A stretch of 8,289 bases of DNA, from contig JBAYQE010000108.1 of the NCBI GenBank assembly GCA_041677345.1, positions 1-8,289 on the forward strand, given 5' to 3'. Numbering within the stretch: the first letter of the stretch is position 1; each line of letters begins with the position of its first letter. Origin of the DNA: JALOAT01 sp041677345 (GTDB taxonomy: Bacteria > Pseudomonadota > Gammaproteobacteria > Thiohalomonadales > Thiohalomonadaceae). The notes under the pieces were generated by a model. The model was given only the letters and a program-made list of their open reading frames with translations. It did no database searches and was not told the DNA's origin. The position numbers were made by a program, and so were the translations under genes. Below are positions 1 to 6,707 of the stretch, piece after piece.

Positions 1-70
1 CGCAGGCCGCGAGATGCGCACCGCGGCCCGTTTCCCTGCAGGGATGACCGGGCACGCGTGCGGTCTGCCT
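1..70. other. Non-coding left end with three inverted repeats downstream of the FKBP gene
   Basis: Three separate inverted repeats fall in 70 bp: GGCCGCG (5-11) with CGCGGCC (22-28) around a 10-nt loop, a perfect 12-bp palindrome TCCCTGCAGGGA (33-44), and a perfect 10-bp palindrome GCACGCGTGC (52-61). They lie just after the FKBP stop codon on the minus strand. None is followed by a T-run, so intrinsic termination is not shown, but together they could stabilise or end the transcript. Confidence 0.35.
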
Positions 71-760
71 TTATTCCTTGATGGACAGCAATTCGATCTC
101 GAAGACAAGGGTCTCGTTCGGACCAATGACACGCCCGGCGCCCTGCTCCCCGTACGCCAGTTCCGGCGGAATGACCACGCGCCACTTGGAACCGACCGGC
201 ATCATGGGCACCACTTCCTGCCAGCCCTTGATGACGCCGTTAACGGAGAACGAGGCCGGTTGCCCACGCTTCACAGAGCTGTCGAATACCTGGCCGGAGA
301 TCAAGGAGCCCTCGTAGTGCACGGTAACCGTGTCCGTCACGGCGGGCTTCTTGCCCTTGCCTGCCCTCAGCACTTCATAAAGGATGCCGCTGGGCAACGC
401 CTTTACGCCCTTTTTCTTCTTGAACTCTGAGCGATACTTGTCGCCCGCGGCCTTGGCCTTCTGCGCCGCTTCTGCCTGCGCCGCCTCGGCCTGCTTCTGG
501 AACGCCTGGAAGGCTGCTTCCATCTCCTGTGGTGTCATGCGCAGTTCCCTGCCGCTCAACACATCCCCGATGGCCTGTGCCAGTGCGTCCGTATCGATAT
601 CCGCCACACCCTGCTGCTGCAGGCTCATGCCCATGTTCACGCCGACCGCATAGCTGAATTTTTCTTTCTCGCTGGCAAGGCTCTTGTCGGCAGCCTGCGC
701 GGTGAGCAGGAAGCCCGTGCCAAGCACGACGCCCAGCAGTCTGATCACGATTGTTTTCAC
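71..760 (-). CDS. Periplasmic FKBP-type peptidyl-prolyl cis-trans isomerase (Mip/FkpA-like)
   Basis: Folding catalyst that isomerises Xaa-Pro bonds, expected in the periplasm. The 229-residue product begins with a signal peptide (about 1-23, probable cleavage after AQA). A helical FKBP N-terminal dimerisation region follows (about 30-115; rich in Ala, Gln and Glu), then a C-terminal FKBP fold (about 122-229). The ligand-pocket residues of the family are all visible: Y149, F159-D160, F171, V176-I177, W180, Y203 and F220, so it should be active. I chose the GTG start at 760 because AAAGGAG sits 5 nt upstream and a signal peptide follows at once. The open frame runs on to 1009, but only through antisense-like sequence overlapping the DedA gene. 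There is no cysteine lipobox, so it should be soluble. It lies 61 bp after the DedA gene on the same strand and may be co-transcribed. FkpA, FklB and Mip cannot be told apart here. Confidence 0.95.
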   Translation of the reverse strand: MKTIVIRLLGVVLGTGFLLTAQAADKSLASEKEKFSYAVGVNMGMSLQQQGVADIDTDALAQAIGDVLSGRELRMTPQEMEAAFQAFQKQAEAAQAEAAQKAKAAGDKYRSEFKKKKGVKALPSGILYEVLRAGKGKKPAVTDTVTVHYEGSLISGQVFDSSVKRGQPASFSVNGVIKGWQEVVPMMPVGSKWRVVIPPELAYGEQGAGRVIGPNETLVFEIELLSIKE

Positions 761-765
761 ATACG

Positions 766-772
766 CTCCTTT
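766..772 (-). promoter_or_regulatory. Ribosome binding site fixing the GTG start of the FKBP gene
   Basis: The minus strand reads AAAGGAG with a 5-nt spacer before GTG at 760. This is the best Shine-Dalgarno match near the gene, and it decides between the GTG start and the longer open frame that continues into the DedA gene. Confidence 0.75.
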
Positions 773-821
773 GTTTGAAGTCAGTTCGACGAAATCGTGG
801 TGCCCGGTCTGCACCGCATGT

Positions 822-1394
822 TCAGTTACGCAAACCCGCCCGCGCGGCGCCGAAGCGGCGGCGCACCCACCATGTGGTAAAGCCCAGCACCACCAGACCT
901 GCGGCCGCCCAGGAGCCATAGACGGGGATCCCCTGTACGACCTGCTTGGCCATGCCGCCCAGCAGATATCCCAGCAGACCGATAGCCACCGACCATGCGG
1001 CAGCAGCAATGAGTGCGAGCGGCACGAATCGCCACGGCGGGATCTTGCTCATGCCCACGACCATAATGCCTACGGAGCGCACACCGTAAAGAAAGCGCAA
1101 GCTCAGGATGAACAAGACGTGATGGCGGTGCAGCAACAGGCGCGCCTTGTCGGCGCGTGCATGCAAATGCGGCACGCGGATCAGGAGTTGGTCGCCCCAA
1201 TAGCGGCCCAGGAGATAGGCGGTGACATCCCCCAGCAAGGCGCCGGTGAAAGCCGCGCCCATCACCCCGGGCAGAACGAGATAACCCTGCTGCGCGGCAT
1301 ACCCGCCCAGCACGAGTGCGGTCTCACCTTCGAGCAAGGCGCCGGCGAATACCATCACCGTGCCGTATTGCTGGATAAGCGTGGAGAGGTCCAT
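822..1394 (-). CDS. DedA/VTT-family inner-membrane protein
   Basis: A 190-residue polytopic membrane protein of the DedA (VTT domain, SNARE-associated) family. Some members recycle undecaprenyl-phosphate or other lipids across the membrane and support envelope homeostasis. Visible signatures are an N-terminal acidic motif (E22-G-E24 before ALVLGGY), the G-D56-x3-Y-x2-GR-x2-G stretch (about 55-67), and the RFLYGVR motif with R100 and R106. The spacing of those arginines matches the two essential arginines known from E. coli YqjA (R130, R136). It lacks the PGD aspartate found about 12 residues after the first glutamate in YqjA/YghB and has GG there. This resembles the YohD-like branch, from memory. 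Hydrophobic segments lie near 10-40, 43-65, 93-117, 122-148 and 158-178. No clear Shine-Dalgarno precedes the ATG. The substrate cannot be assigned from sequence. Confidence 0.9.
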   Translation of the reverse strand: MDLSTLIQQYGTVMVFAGALLEGETALVLGGYAAQQGYLVLPGVMGAAFTGALLGDVTAYLLGRYWGDQLLIRVPHLHARADKARLLLHRHHVLFILSLRFLYGVRSVGIMVVGMSKIPPWRFVPLALIAAAAWSVAIGLLGYLLGGMAKQVVQGIPVYGSWAAAGLVVLGFTTWWVRRRFGAARAGLRN

Positions 1395-1482
1395 GGGGTG
1401 GGCAGATAGGGAAATGGCAAGGGTAGCAAAATGCCTACCGGGGAAGCGAGCGATGCCTCTTTATGCCCAAGCCCGGGGGCGC
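1395..1482. other. 88-bp gap between the cytochrome c gene and the DedA gene
   Basis: Holds a short imperfect inverted repeat (GGTAG at 1422-1426 and CTACC at 1435-1439, 8-nt loop) and a GC-rich patch at 1469-1482. There is no T-run that would make an intrinsic terminator on the minus strand and no convincing -35/-10 pair for the DedA gene. The gap probably marks the boundary between the cox operon and the envelope genes, but read-through cannot be excluded. Confidence 0.3.
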
Positions 1483-2565
1483 CTAAGGTCGCAGGAAGGC
1501 GTAATAGGCGGCCACATCCCGCATCTGCTCTTCCGTCATGCGGCGCACAACCTCGTGCATGATGTCGGTGTAGACCGTCCCCCCGCGTCGGCGTTCCTTG
1601 AACAGTCGCAGTTGCAGCACCAGGTAGTCGGGGAATTGGCCTGCCAGTTGCGGGTAGAAGGGATTGCGCCGGCGATCCATGGGGCCATGGCAGTGGGCGC
1701 ACGAAGGTACGCCTTTTTCCGGAAGGCCCCTGCTCGCGATGCGTCGGCCGCGCTCGGTTTGCGGGCTCGGGGATTGTCGCGGCGTGCTCGCCACCGGGAG
1801 GTTTGCATAGTACGCACCGACGGCACGGCGCTGATCGGCGTCCATGCCGGCGGCGACCGCCTGCATGATGCCGCTGTGACGACGCCCCTCGGCAAAGGCA
1901 TCGAGGCTGCCTGTGAGATATTCACGGGTCTGGCCGGTGAGACGCGGGAAGGCGCCCCCGCCACCGCCGCTGCCGTCGAAGCGGTGGCAGATGGCGCAGG
2001 TGGCGATGATCCCGCGTAACGGTTCGTCGATGGCACGTGCGGCGGGCGACTCCGCATCCGGCGCAGTGGTGAGTGCCATGTACGCCTCCGGAGAAAGCGC
2101 GGGCAGTTGCTGCAAGAAGCCGACCATCGCCCACACCTCGTCGTCACGCCGCGCACTGGGCCATGCCGGCATGCCGGTGAACTTGATACCGTGCCGAACG
2201 ATCCAGAACAGTTCCTCGGCCTCCCAAGCCCCGATGCGCGGACTCAGGTTCGGCGGCGGCGGGGTCATATGTCGCATGCTGCCCCACGCAGCTGACCCGG
2301 GCGCCCCGTGGCACACGGCGCAGGAGGTGGCGTAGTGGCCGGCACCCTTGTGCACCTGCGCGGCCTGCGCATAGTCCGGCGGCGGCTCGATGCGCAGGGC
2401 ACGGATCTGCACCGACTGGCGCATGGTGAAATGCAGAAACCAGTCGGTGAGGGCCCAATGGCCCGAACTGGCAGCCACCGGAACCAGGCCCACCCCGGCG
2501 GCGAGAAAGCCGATTAGGGCAAACACGAGTCCGAGGATGGCGCCGCGGCGCAGCAGCGTCTTCAA
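1483..2565 (-). CDS. Membrane-anchored triheme cytochrome c
   Basis: Electron carrier with three covalent heme c groups, anchored at the periplasmic face of the inner membrane. From the TTG at 2565 it has 360 residues. A basic start and hydrophobic anchor (about 1-33) are followed by three domains with heme sites C82-x2-C85-H86, C190-x2-C193-H194 and C289-x2-C292-H293. Plausible distal Met ligands are M132 (TGMPAW), M234 (SGIMQ) and M336 (DIMHE). The last two domains resemble the paired domains of cytochrome c4; the first resembles a separate single-heme c domain. I prefer the TTG at 2565 because GGGAGG lies 5 nt upstream and a compact signal anchor starts there. The frame also offers an ATG at 2604 and a TTG at 2616, without good ribosome sites. 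It is last in the cox operon, so the likely role is feeding electrons to the oxidase, which is inferred from context. Confidence 0.92.
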   Translation of the reverse strand: MKTLLRRGAILGLVFALIGFLAAGVGLVPVAASSGHWALTDWFLHFTMRQSVQIRALRIEPPPDYAQAAQVHKGAGHYATSCAVCHGAPGSAAWGSMRHMTPPPPNLSPRIGAWEAEELFWIVRHGIKFTGMPAWPSARRDDEVWAMVGFLQQLPALSPEAYMALTTAPDAESPAARAIDEPLRGIIATCAICHRFDGSGGGGGAFPRLTGQTREYLTGSLDAFAEGRRHSGIMQAVAAGMDADQRRAVGAYYANLPVASTPRQSPSPQTERGRRIASRGLPEKGVPSCAHCHGPMDRRRNPFYPQLAGQFPDYLVLQLRLFKERRRGGTVYTDIMHEVVRRMTEEQMRDVAAYYAFLRP

Positions 2566-2570
2566 CCCGG

Positions 2571-2576
2571 CCTCCC
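2571..2576 (-). promoter_or_regulatory. Ribosome binding site supporting a TTG start for the cytochrome c gene
   Basis: The minus strand reads GGGAGG, 5 nt before TTG AAG at 2565-2560. The ATG at 2604 has no comparable site. The TTG start also leaves a normal-length N-terminal anchor rather than a 13-residue extension carrying an extra cysteine. Confidence 0.5.
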
Positions 2577-2638
2577 GTGTGCAACCAGGCAGCCATACGT
2601 GCATGGAGCCGCCCAATCCGGCGCAGGCATCCCCGCCC

Positions 2639-3016
2639 TCACCCGCAACTCCTCACGATCACCGCCACCAGGGCGACGTAGATCACGGCCACGGCACTCA
2701 GGCCCGAGAGAAGCACGGCGGCAAGCCCGAGAAAACGGTGCCGATCCGCATCGGTGGGAAAGTTGTGGGGCGCGGTAGCGCGACCGAAACGGTGGCGACG
2801 AAAAGCAAGGACGCCAATGACCACAATCCCCGCGAGCGCAATCACCGTGTAACCTGCCACCAGCACGCGCACCGTGAACAGGGCACCGTTCCCGCCCGGA
2901 AGCTTGGCGCACCACACGGCCGCCGTGATGTAACAGGCGAGGAAGTGCACCGCCCAGATGGTAGGACTGGTAATGAGCAACCAGAGGGTTTCCTTGCTTT
3001 CCGGCAGGTGCTCCAT
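2639..3016 (-). CDS. Small three-helix membrane protein of the cox operon, function unknown
   Basis: I do not recognise an assigned function. The 125-residue product has a short polar N-terminus, three likely membrane helices (about 11-37, 46-72 and 95-121) and a polar loop between helices 2 and 3 (about 73-94) rich in Arg, His, Asp and Pro. Helix 1 carries H24, C28 and C36 in a hydrophobic setting, and a cysteine (C124) sits next to the C-terminus. There is no heme motif and no signal cleavage site. The ATG lies 3 bp after the stop of the subunit I/III gene, with GGAGG inside the end of that gene about 11 nt upstream, so it is almost certainly translated as part of the oxidase operon. It occupies the slot where small subunit IV-like or assembly genes often occur. 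An accessory subunit or metal/heme assembly role is an inference from position only. Confidence 0.85.
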   Translation of the reverse strand: MEHLPESKETLWLLITSPTIWAVHFLACYITAAVWCAKLPGGNGALFTVRVLVAGYTVIALAGIVVIGVLAFRRHRFGRATAPHNFPTDADRHRFLGLAAVLLSGLSAVAVIYVALVAVIVRSCG

Positions 3017-3019
3017 CGC

Positions 3020-5533
3020 TCAGGCGACCTCCGGAAAGCCCGCGATGACCAGCACCGTGCTCAGGACTGTCACCAAGGCGAAGTGCCAGTACAACACCAC
3101 GTTCTGAATGTCGATGTCATGACGCGCGGTGAGGCAGCCGGCCAGGCTGCGCGCGAGGCAGTACAGCTGCATGATGACCCCAACGCCCACGTGGAATACG
3201 GTCCACAGCACCAGCACCCACACGATCGCCGGGTAGACGTGACGGGTGGGCTGCATGCCGTGCTCCCACGGACCCATCATGAGGGCCGCGCCCCCTGCAA
3301 CGGCGAGCGCGACGGCGCCGAGCAACGCCAGGCGGGCGTACCCGTCCGCATCACGCCCGTTCAGCCTGCGTGACAGCAGCATGAGCCCCCACGTACCGAC
3401 CAGCAGCACCGCGGCGACTGCAGGCCAGAACACGCCCGGGCCGGCATCCGGGCCCGGGAAATCGCTGCGCACGGTCCAGAAGAAGAAGTAGCCGAACACC
3501 AGGCTGAAATAGGCCGTCATATCGCCGGTCATAGTGATAAACATGGCCCACCAGCCCACCGATTCGGGCCCGGAACGGTACAGCGGCAACGTGAGCCCAA
3601 GCCCCACGGACTTGGCCGGTTTTTCCGGGATCATGGCCGTACCGGTCCACAACCAGACCAGGGCGGTACCCAGGCCCAGTACGCCGCTGACCAGTGCGGG
3701 CCACCACCAGTGGAAGGTCAGAAAGATGAACACGCCGGCGGTGAACAAGGCAGTGTAGAACGCGAGGAAGCTCGGTCCGGGCACCCGCAGGCACTGCAAG
3801 GGCCGCGCGTCAATGGTGCTGGTCACCAGGGTCTCGCGCCGCCCTTCCTCTGCGTCCGGCAGATAGAAGCGCCCTTCGTCCACATCACGCAGGAATCCGG
3901 GTTGTTCCCAGAGCGGATAGCGTCCCTTGATGAGAGGTACCGTGCGTGCCCCCCAATTCTCTCCCGGCATTTCGGACATCCACTCCAGGGTGCCCGCATT
4001 CCATGGATTCCGCGGTGCGTAGGCCTGCTTGGCCTTGGGGCGCACCACGTCCCAGACGAACACCGCCAGTCCCGCAGCGAGGACGAAGGCGCCGATGGTG
4101 GAGATCAGGTTCGCCGTATCGAAGCCCAGGTCGGGGGGATAGCTGACGACGCGGCGCGGCATGCCTGCCAGGCCGCTGATGTGCATGGGAAAGAATGTGA
4201 CATTGAAGCCGATGAACATGAGCCAGAAGGCGATGCGTCCCAGGCGCGCCGAGAGTTGCTTGCCGTTGGCGAGCGGGAAAAAATAGTAGAAGCCTGCCAC
4301 CACGGGAAACACCATGCCGCCCACCAGCACATAATGCAGATGCGCCACCACGAAGTAGCTGTCGTGGACCTGGAAATCGAAAGGGGCGAGCGCAACCATC
4401 ACACCCGTGAGCCCGCCCAGCACGAACACCACGAATGCCCCTGACACGAACAGCAGGGGCACGGAATTCACCACGCGCCCGGCGAGGATGGTGGCAAGGA
4501 AGCAGAAGATCTGCACGCCCGTGGGGATAGCCACGGCCTCCGACGCTGCGGAAAAGAAACCCAGCGAGATCGACGGCAGGCCGGTGGTGTACATGTGATG
4601 CACCCACAGGCCGAAGCTGAGGAAGCCGGTGCCCACGGCGGCGAGCACGATCCACGTGTATCCCACGATGGGTCGTCTGGCGAACGTGGGCACGATCATG
4701 GCCGCGAGGGCGATGGCCGGAAGGAAGATGATGTACACCTCCGGGTGACCGAAGATCCAGAACAGGTGTTGCCACAACAGCGGATCGCCACCCTTTTCCG
4801 GGTTGAAGAACGGCCAGTGCAGCATGCGTTCCAGCTCGAACAGCAGATCGCCGGCAATGAGCGGCGGGAAGGCGAACAGGATCATGGCTGCCACCACCAG
4901 CACGTACCAGGCATAGAGCGGGATCAGATTGATGCGCATGCCCGGTGGCCGGCACTTGAGCACCCCTACGATCAACTCCACCGCTGCGGCGATGGCGGCC
5001 ACTTCGATGAAGCTCAGGCCCAGCAGCCAGATGTCGTTGCCGTAGCCCTCCTGGAAACGCGTGGTGAGCGGGGGGTACATGAACCAGCCGCCCTGGGGCG
5101 CGGCATCGAAGAAGATGGACCCGCACACGAAGGTGCCGCCTATGACGAAGCTCCAGAAACCGTAGGCAGAAAGACGTGGAAACGGCAGGTCCCGCGCACC
5201 CAGCATCTGCGGCAGGATCATGATGGAGAAGGCTTCGAAAATCGGCACGGCGAACAGGAACATCATCACCGAGCCATGCATGGTGAAAAGCTGGTTATAG
5301 GTGTTGGCGGATACGAAGTCGTTGTCCGGTACCGCCAACTGAATGCGCATGAGCAGCGCGAGGATACCGGCGAAGATGAAGAACACGAAGGCCGCTGCGG
5401 TATACCACAAGCCGACGATGGTGTTGTTCACCGCCGACCAATAGCGGATGCCCTCCGGCCGCTTCCAGGCCGCACGCAGGCGCGCGGCCTGTGCATCGCG
5501 ATATGCCGGATTATCCTGTGGATCGCGCCTCAT
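3020..5533 (-). CDS. ctaD: Cytochrome c oxidase subunit I + III fusion (caa3-type, heme-copper family)
   Basis: Catalytic core of a proton-motive oxidase reducing O2 to water. The 837 residues comprise subunit I (about 30-500, 12 helices), a polar linker (about 500-585) and a subunit III region (about 586-837, about 7 helices). Heme a ligands are H86 and H400, the heme a3 ligand is H398, and CuB ligands are H263, H312 and H313 with the crosslinking tyrosine Y267 in GHPEVY. H390-D391 (Mg site) and R460-R461 (heme propionates) are present. E265, the glutamate near the active site, and D115 at the D-channel mouth are kept. The K-channel lysine is replaced by Q341, and the D-channel Asn/Ser residues differ (I104, S122, A180, E186). 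In subunit III, D671 stands where the usual glutamate of helix III lies. The ATG overlaps the subunit II stop (ATGA), with GGAG 8 nt upstream, indicating translational coupling. Fused I+III oxidases are known; this is a full-length member. Confidence 0.97.
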   Translation of the reverse strand: MRRDPQDNPAYRDAQAARLRAAWKRPEGIRYWSAVNNTIVGLWYTAAAFVFFIFAGILALLMRIQLAVPDNDFVSANTYNQLFTMHGSVMMFLFAVPIFEAFSIMILPQMLGARDLPFPRLSAYGFWSFVIGGTFVCGSIFFDAAPQGGWFMYPPLTTRFQEGYGNDIWLLGLSFIEVAAIAAAVELIVGVLKCRPPGMRINLIPLYAWYVLVVAAMILFAFPPLIAGDLLFELERMLHWPFFNPEKGGDPLLWQHLFWIFGHPEVYIIFLPAIALAAMIVPTFARRPIVGYTWIVLAAVGTGFLSFGLWVHHMYTTGLPSISLGFFSAASEAVAIPTGVQIFCFLATILAGRVVNSVPLLFVSGAFVVFVLGGLTGVMVALAPFDFQVHDSYFVVAHLHYVLVGGMVFPVVAGFYYFFPLANGKQLSARLGRIAFWLMFIGFNVTFFPMHISGLAGMPRRVVSYPPDLGFDTANLISTIGAFVLAAGLAVFVWDVVRPKAKQAYAPRNPWNAGTLEWMSEMPGENWGARTVPLIKGRYPLWEQPGFLRDVDEGRFYLPDAEEGRRETLVTSTIDARPLQCLRVPGPSFLAFYTALFTAGVFIFLTFHWWWPALVSGVLGLGTALVWLWTGTAMIPEKPAKSVGLGLTLPLYRSGPESVGWWAMFITMTGDMTAYFSLVFGYFFFWTVRSDFPGPDAGPGVFWPAVAAVLLVGTWGLMLLSRRLNGRDADGYARLALLGAVALAVAGGAALMMGPWEHGMQPTRHVYPAIVWVLVLWTVFHVGVGVIMQLYCLARSLAGCLTARHDIDIQNVVLYWHFALVTVLSTVLVIAGFPEVA

Positions 5534-6552
5534 TGCAGCGACTCCAGGTAGCGTGCGATGGCGTTGATGTCATGCTCGGGCAACATGCCAAAGCTGGGCA
5601 TGTGCACCCCCGGCTTCACCTGCCCTGTCTGCGCGATCCAGCGTGTGAATTCCGCATGGGTGTTGGCAAGCACGCCCGCACCCAGTGAGAGTCGGCTGCC
5701 CACATGGGTGAGATCGGGGCCCACGCGTCCGTCGGCCGCAGTGCCACGCACGGAATGGCAAGCACCGCAGCCGTTGGCGAGAAAGGCCTGCTGGCCGCGC
5801 CGCTCCAGCGCACCCGTCGGCACCACCGCCGGCGCCCGCTGGGCTTCGAGCCAGGCGTCGAAAGCCTCCTGTGTGGTTACCCGCACAGGGAAACCCATGA
5901 AGGCGTGGGAGGCCCCGCAGTATTCGGCGCAGACGCCGCGGAACTCCCCCGTGCGCAGCGGCTCCAGAACGAGCCGCGTGGTACGCCCCGGGAGCATGTC
6001 CATCTTTCCGCCCAGCGGAGGTATCCAGAAGGAGTGGATCACATCGGGGCTGGTGAGCAGGAAAAGGGCACGCCGGTTGACGGGCAGGCGGATCTCATTG
6101 GCCAGATCCACCGGACCTGCGGGCGTGTGGTAGCGCACCCGCCACCACCACTGCTCGCCGGAGACGGAGATCTCGAGGTCTGCCCCATCGGGCGGTACCC
6201 GCAGGTGCGGCATCATGGCAAGGCCGCTGACCAGGAGGACGGCAAGCACCACCACCGGGAACACCGCTCCACCACCAAGGATGAGCCAGGCCGCGAGGCG
6301 GGGATGCTCCTTGACCGGGCGCAGGTGGATGGAATAGACGGCGAGCGCCACCACCAGCAGCCAGATGATGAACCCGCCCGCCACCATCCACCAGAACAGC
6401 TCGGCGATGCGCTCGGCGGCCCTGCCGGCCGTGTTCAGGGCCGATTGCCGGCCGTCGCAGGCCGAAAGCACGATGGCAAAAATCACGATTGACAGCCGCG
6501 CGCCCGCCGACAGGAACAGGGCTGACAAGCGTGGTGGCGTGTCGATGGGCAT
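5530..6552 (-). CDS. coxB: Cytochrome c oxidase subunit II with fused cytochrome c domain (lipoprotein)
   Basis: Electron-entry subunit of a caa3-type oxidase. The 340 residues start with a lipoprotein-like signal (LSAC, C32 as the acylated cysteine). Two membrane helices follow (about 52-76 and 87-112), then a periplasmic cupredoxin domain (about 125-232) and a C-terminal cytochrome c domain (about 247-340). The CuA ligands are complete: H173, C208, E210, C212, H216 and M219. The aromatic patch WWW at 135-137 is the usual electron-entry site to CuA. The heme c site is C262-x2-C265-H266, with M318 or M323 as distal ligand. It is the first gene of the operon. The ATG at 6552 follows GGAGGG with a short 2-nt spacer. 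Its stop overlaps the start of the next gene by 4 bp. The covalent heme lets the enzyme take electrons from a cytochrome c domain already attached to it. Confidence 0.97.
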   Translation of the reverse strand: MPIDTPPRLSALFLSAGARLSIVIFAIVLSACDGRQSALNTAGRAAERIAELFWWMVAGGFIIWLLVVALAVYSIHLRPVKEHPRLAAWLILGGGAVFPVVVLAVLLVSGLAMMPHLRVPPDGADLEISVSGEQWWWRVRYHTPAGPVDLANEIRLPVNRRALFLLTSPDVIHSFWIPPLGGKMDMLPGRTTRLVLEPLRTGEFRGVCAEYCGASHAFMGFPVRVTTQEAFDAWLEAQRAPAVVPTGALERRGQQAFLANGCGACHSVRGTAADGRVGPDLTHVGSRLSLGAGVLANTHAEFTRWIAQTGQVKPGVHMPSFGMLPEHDINAIARYLESLQ

Positions 6553-6644
6553 ATCCCTCCGCCGCTGTGTGCCTCCTGCACGTCACCTGAGTGTAACCAC
6601 CCCTTCCGCGCCCGCGCCCCAGCCTGCGCACGCGGGGTGTCTGC

Positions 6645-6660
6645 CGGGTTCCCCAACCCG
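6645..6660. repeat. Perfect 6-bp inverted repeat with CCCC loop in the cox/purB region
   Basis: CGGGTT, then CCCC, then AACCCG. It forms a tight hairpin with no T-run, so it is not a standard terminator. It lies about 95 bp upstream of the cox operon start and could be an operator or a leader-RNA structure. Its left arm plus loop contains one of the three GGTTCCC copies of this region. Confidence 0.4.
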
Positions 6661-6693
6661 TGCCGCGCCTGAGACCTGGCGCGCCTGCACCAC

Positions 6694-6707
6694 GGTTCCC
6701 GGTTCCC
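6694..6707 (+). repeat. Tandem GGTTCCC direct repeat
   Basis: Two head-to-tail copies of the 7-mer GGTTCCC (6694-6700 and 6701-6707). A third copy lies at 6647-6653 inside the nearby hairpin. A 7-bp period is shorter than a helical turn, so this need not be a paired regulator site; it may be simple GC-rich drift. Confidence 0.3.

Noticed and set aside
761..1009. Upstream extension of the FKBP reading frame
   Set aside because: It overlaps the DedA gene in another frame and would bury the signal peptide. The GTG at 760 has a good ribosome site.
1422..1439. Terminator between the triheme cytochrome gene and the DedA gene
   Set aside because: The stem has only 5 pairs (6 if a bulge is allowed) and no T-run follows on the minus strand.
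2390..3373. A 327-codon plus-strand open frame across three cox-operon genes
   Set aside because: Low-complexity, highly polar product with no signal or domain; it crosses gene boundaries of well supported minus-strand genes.
4595..5551. A 318-codon plus-strand open frame antisense to the oxidase gene, rich in His, Glu and Gln
   Set aside because: Composition is the mirror of codons for hydrophobic helices on the other strand. The oxidase frame has complete metal ligands, so this one is a shadow.
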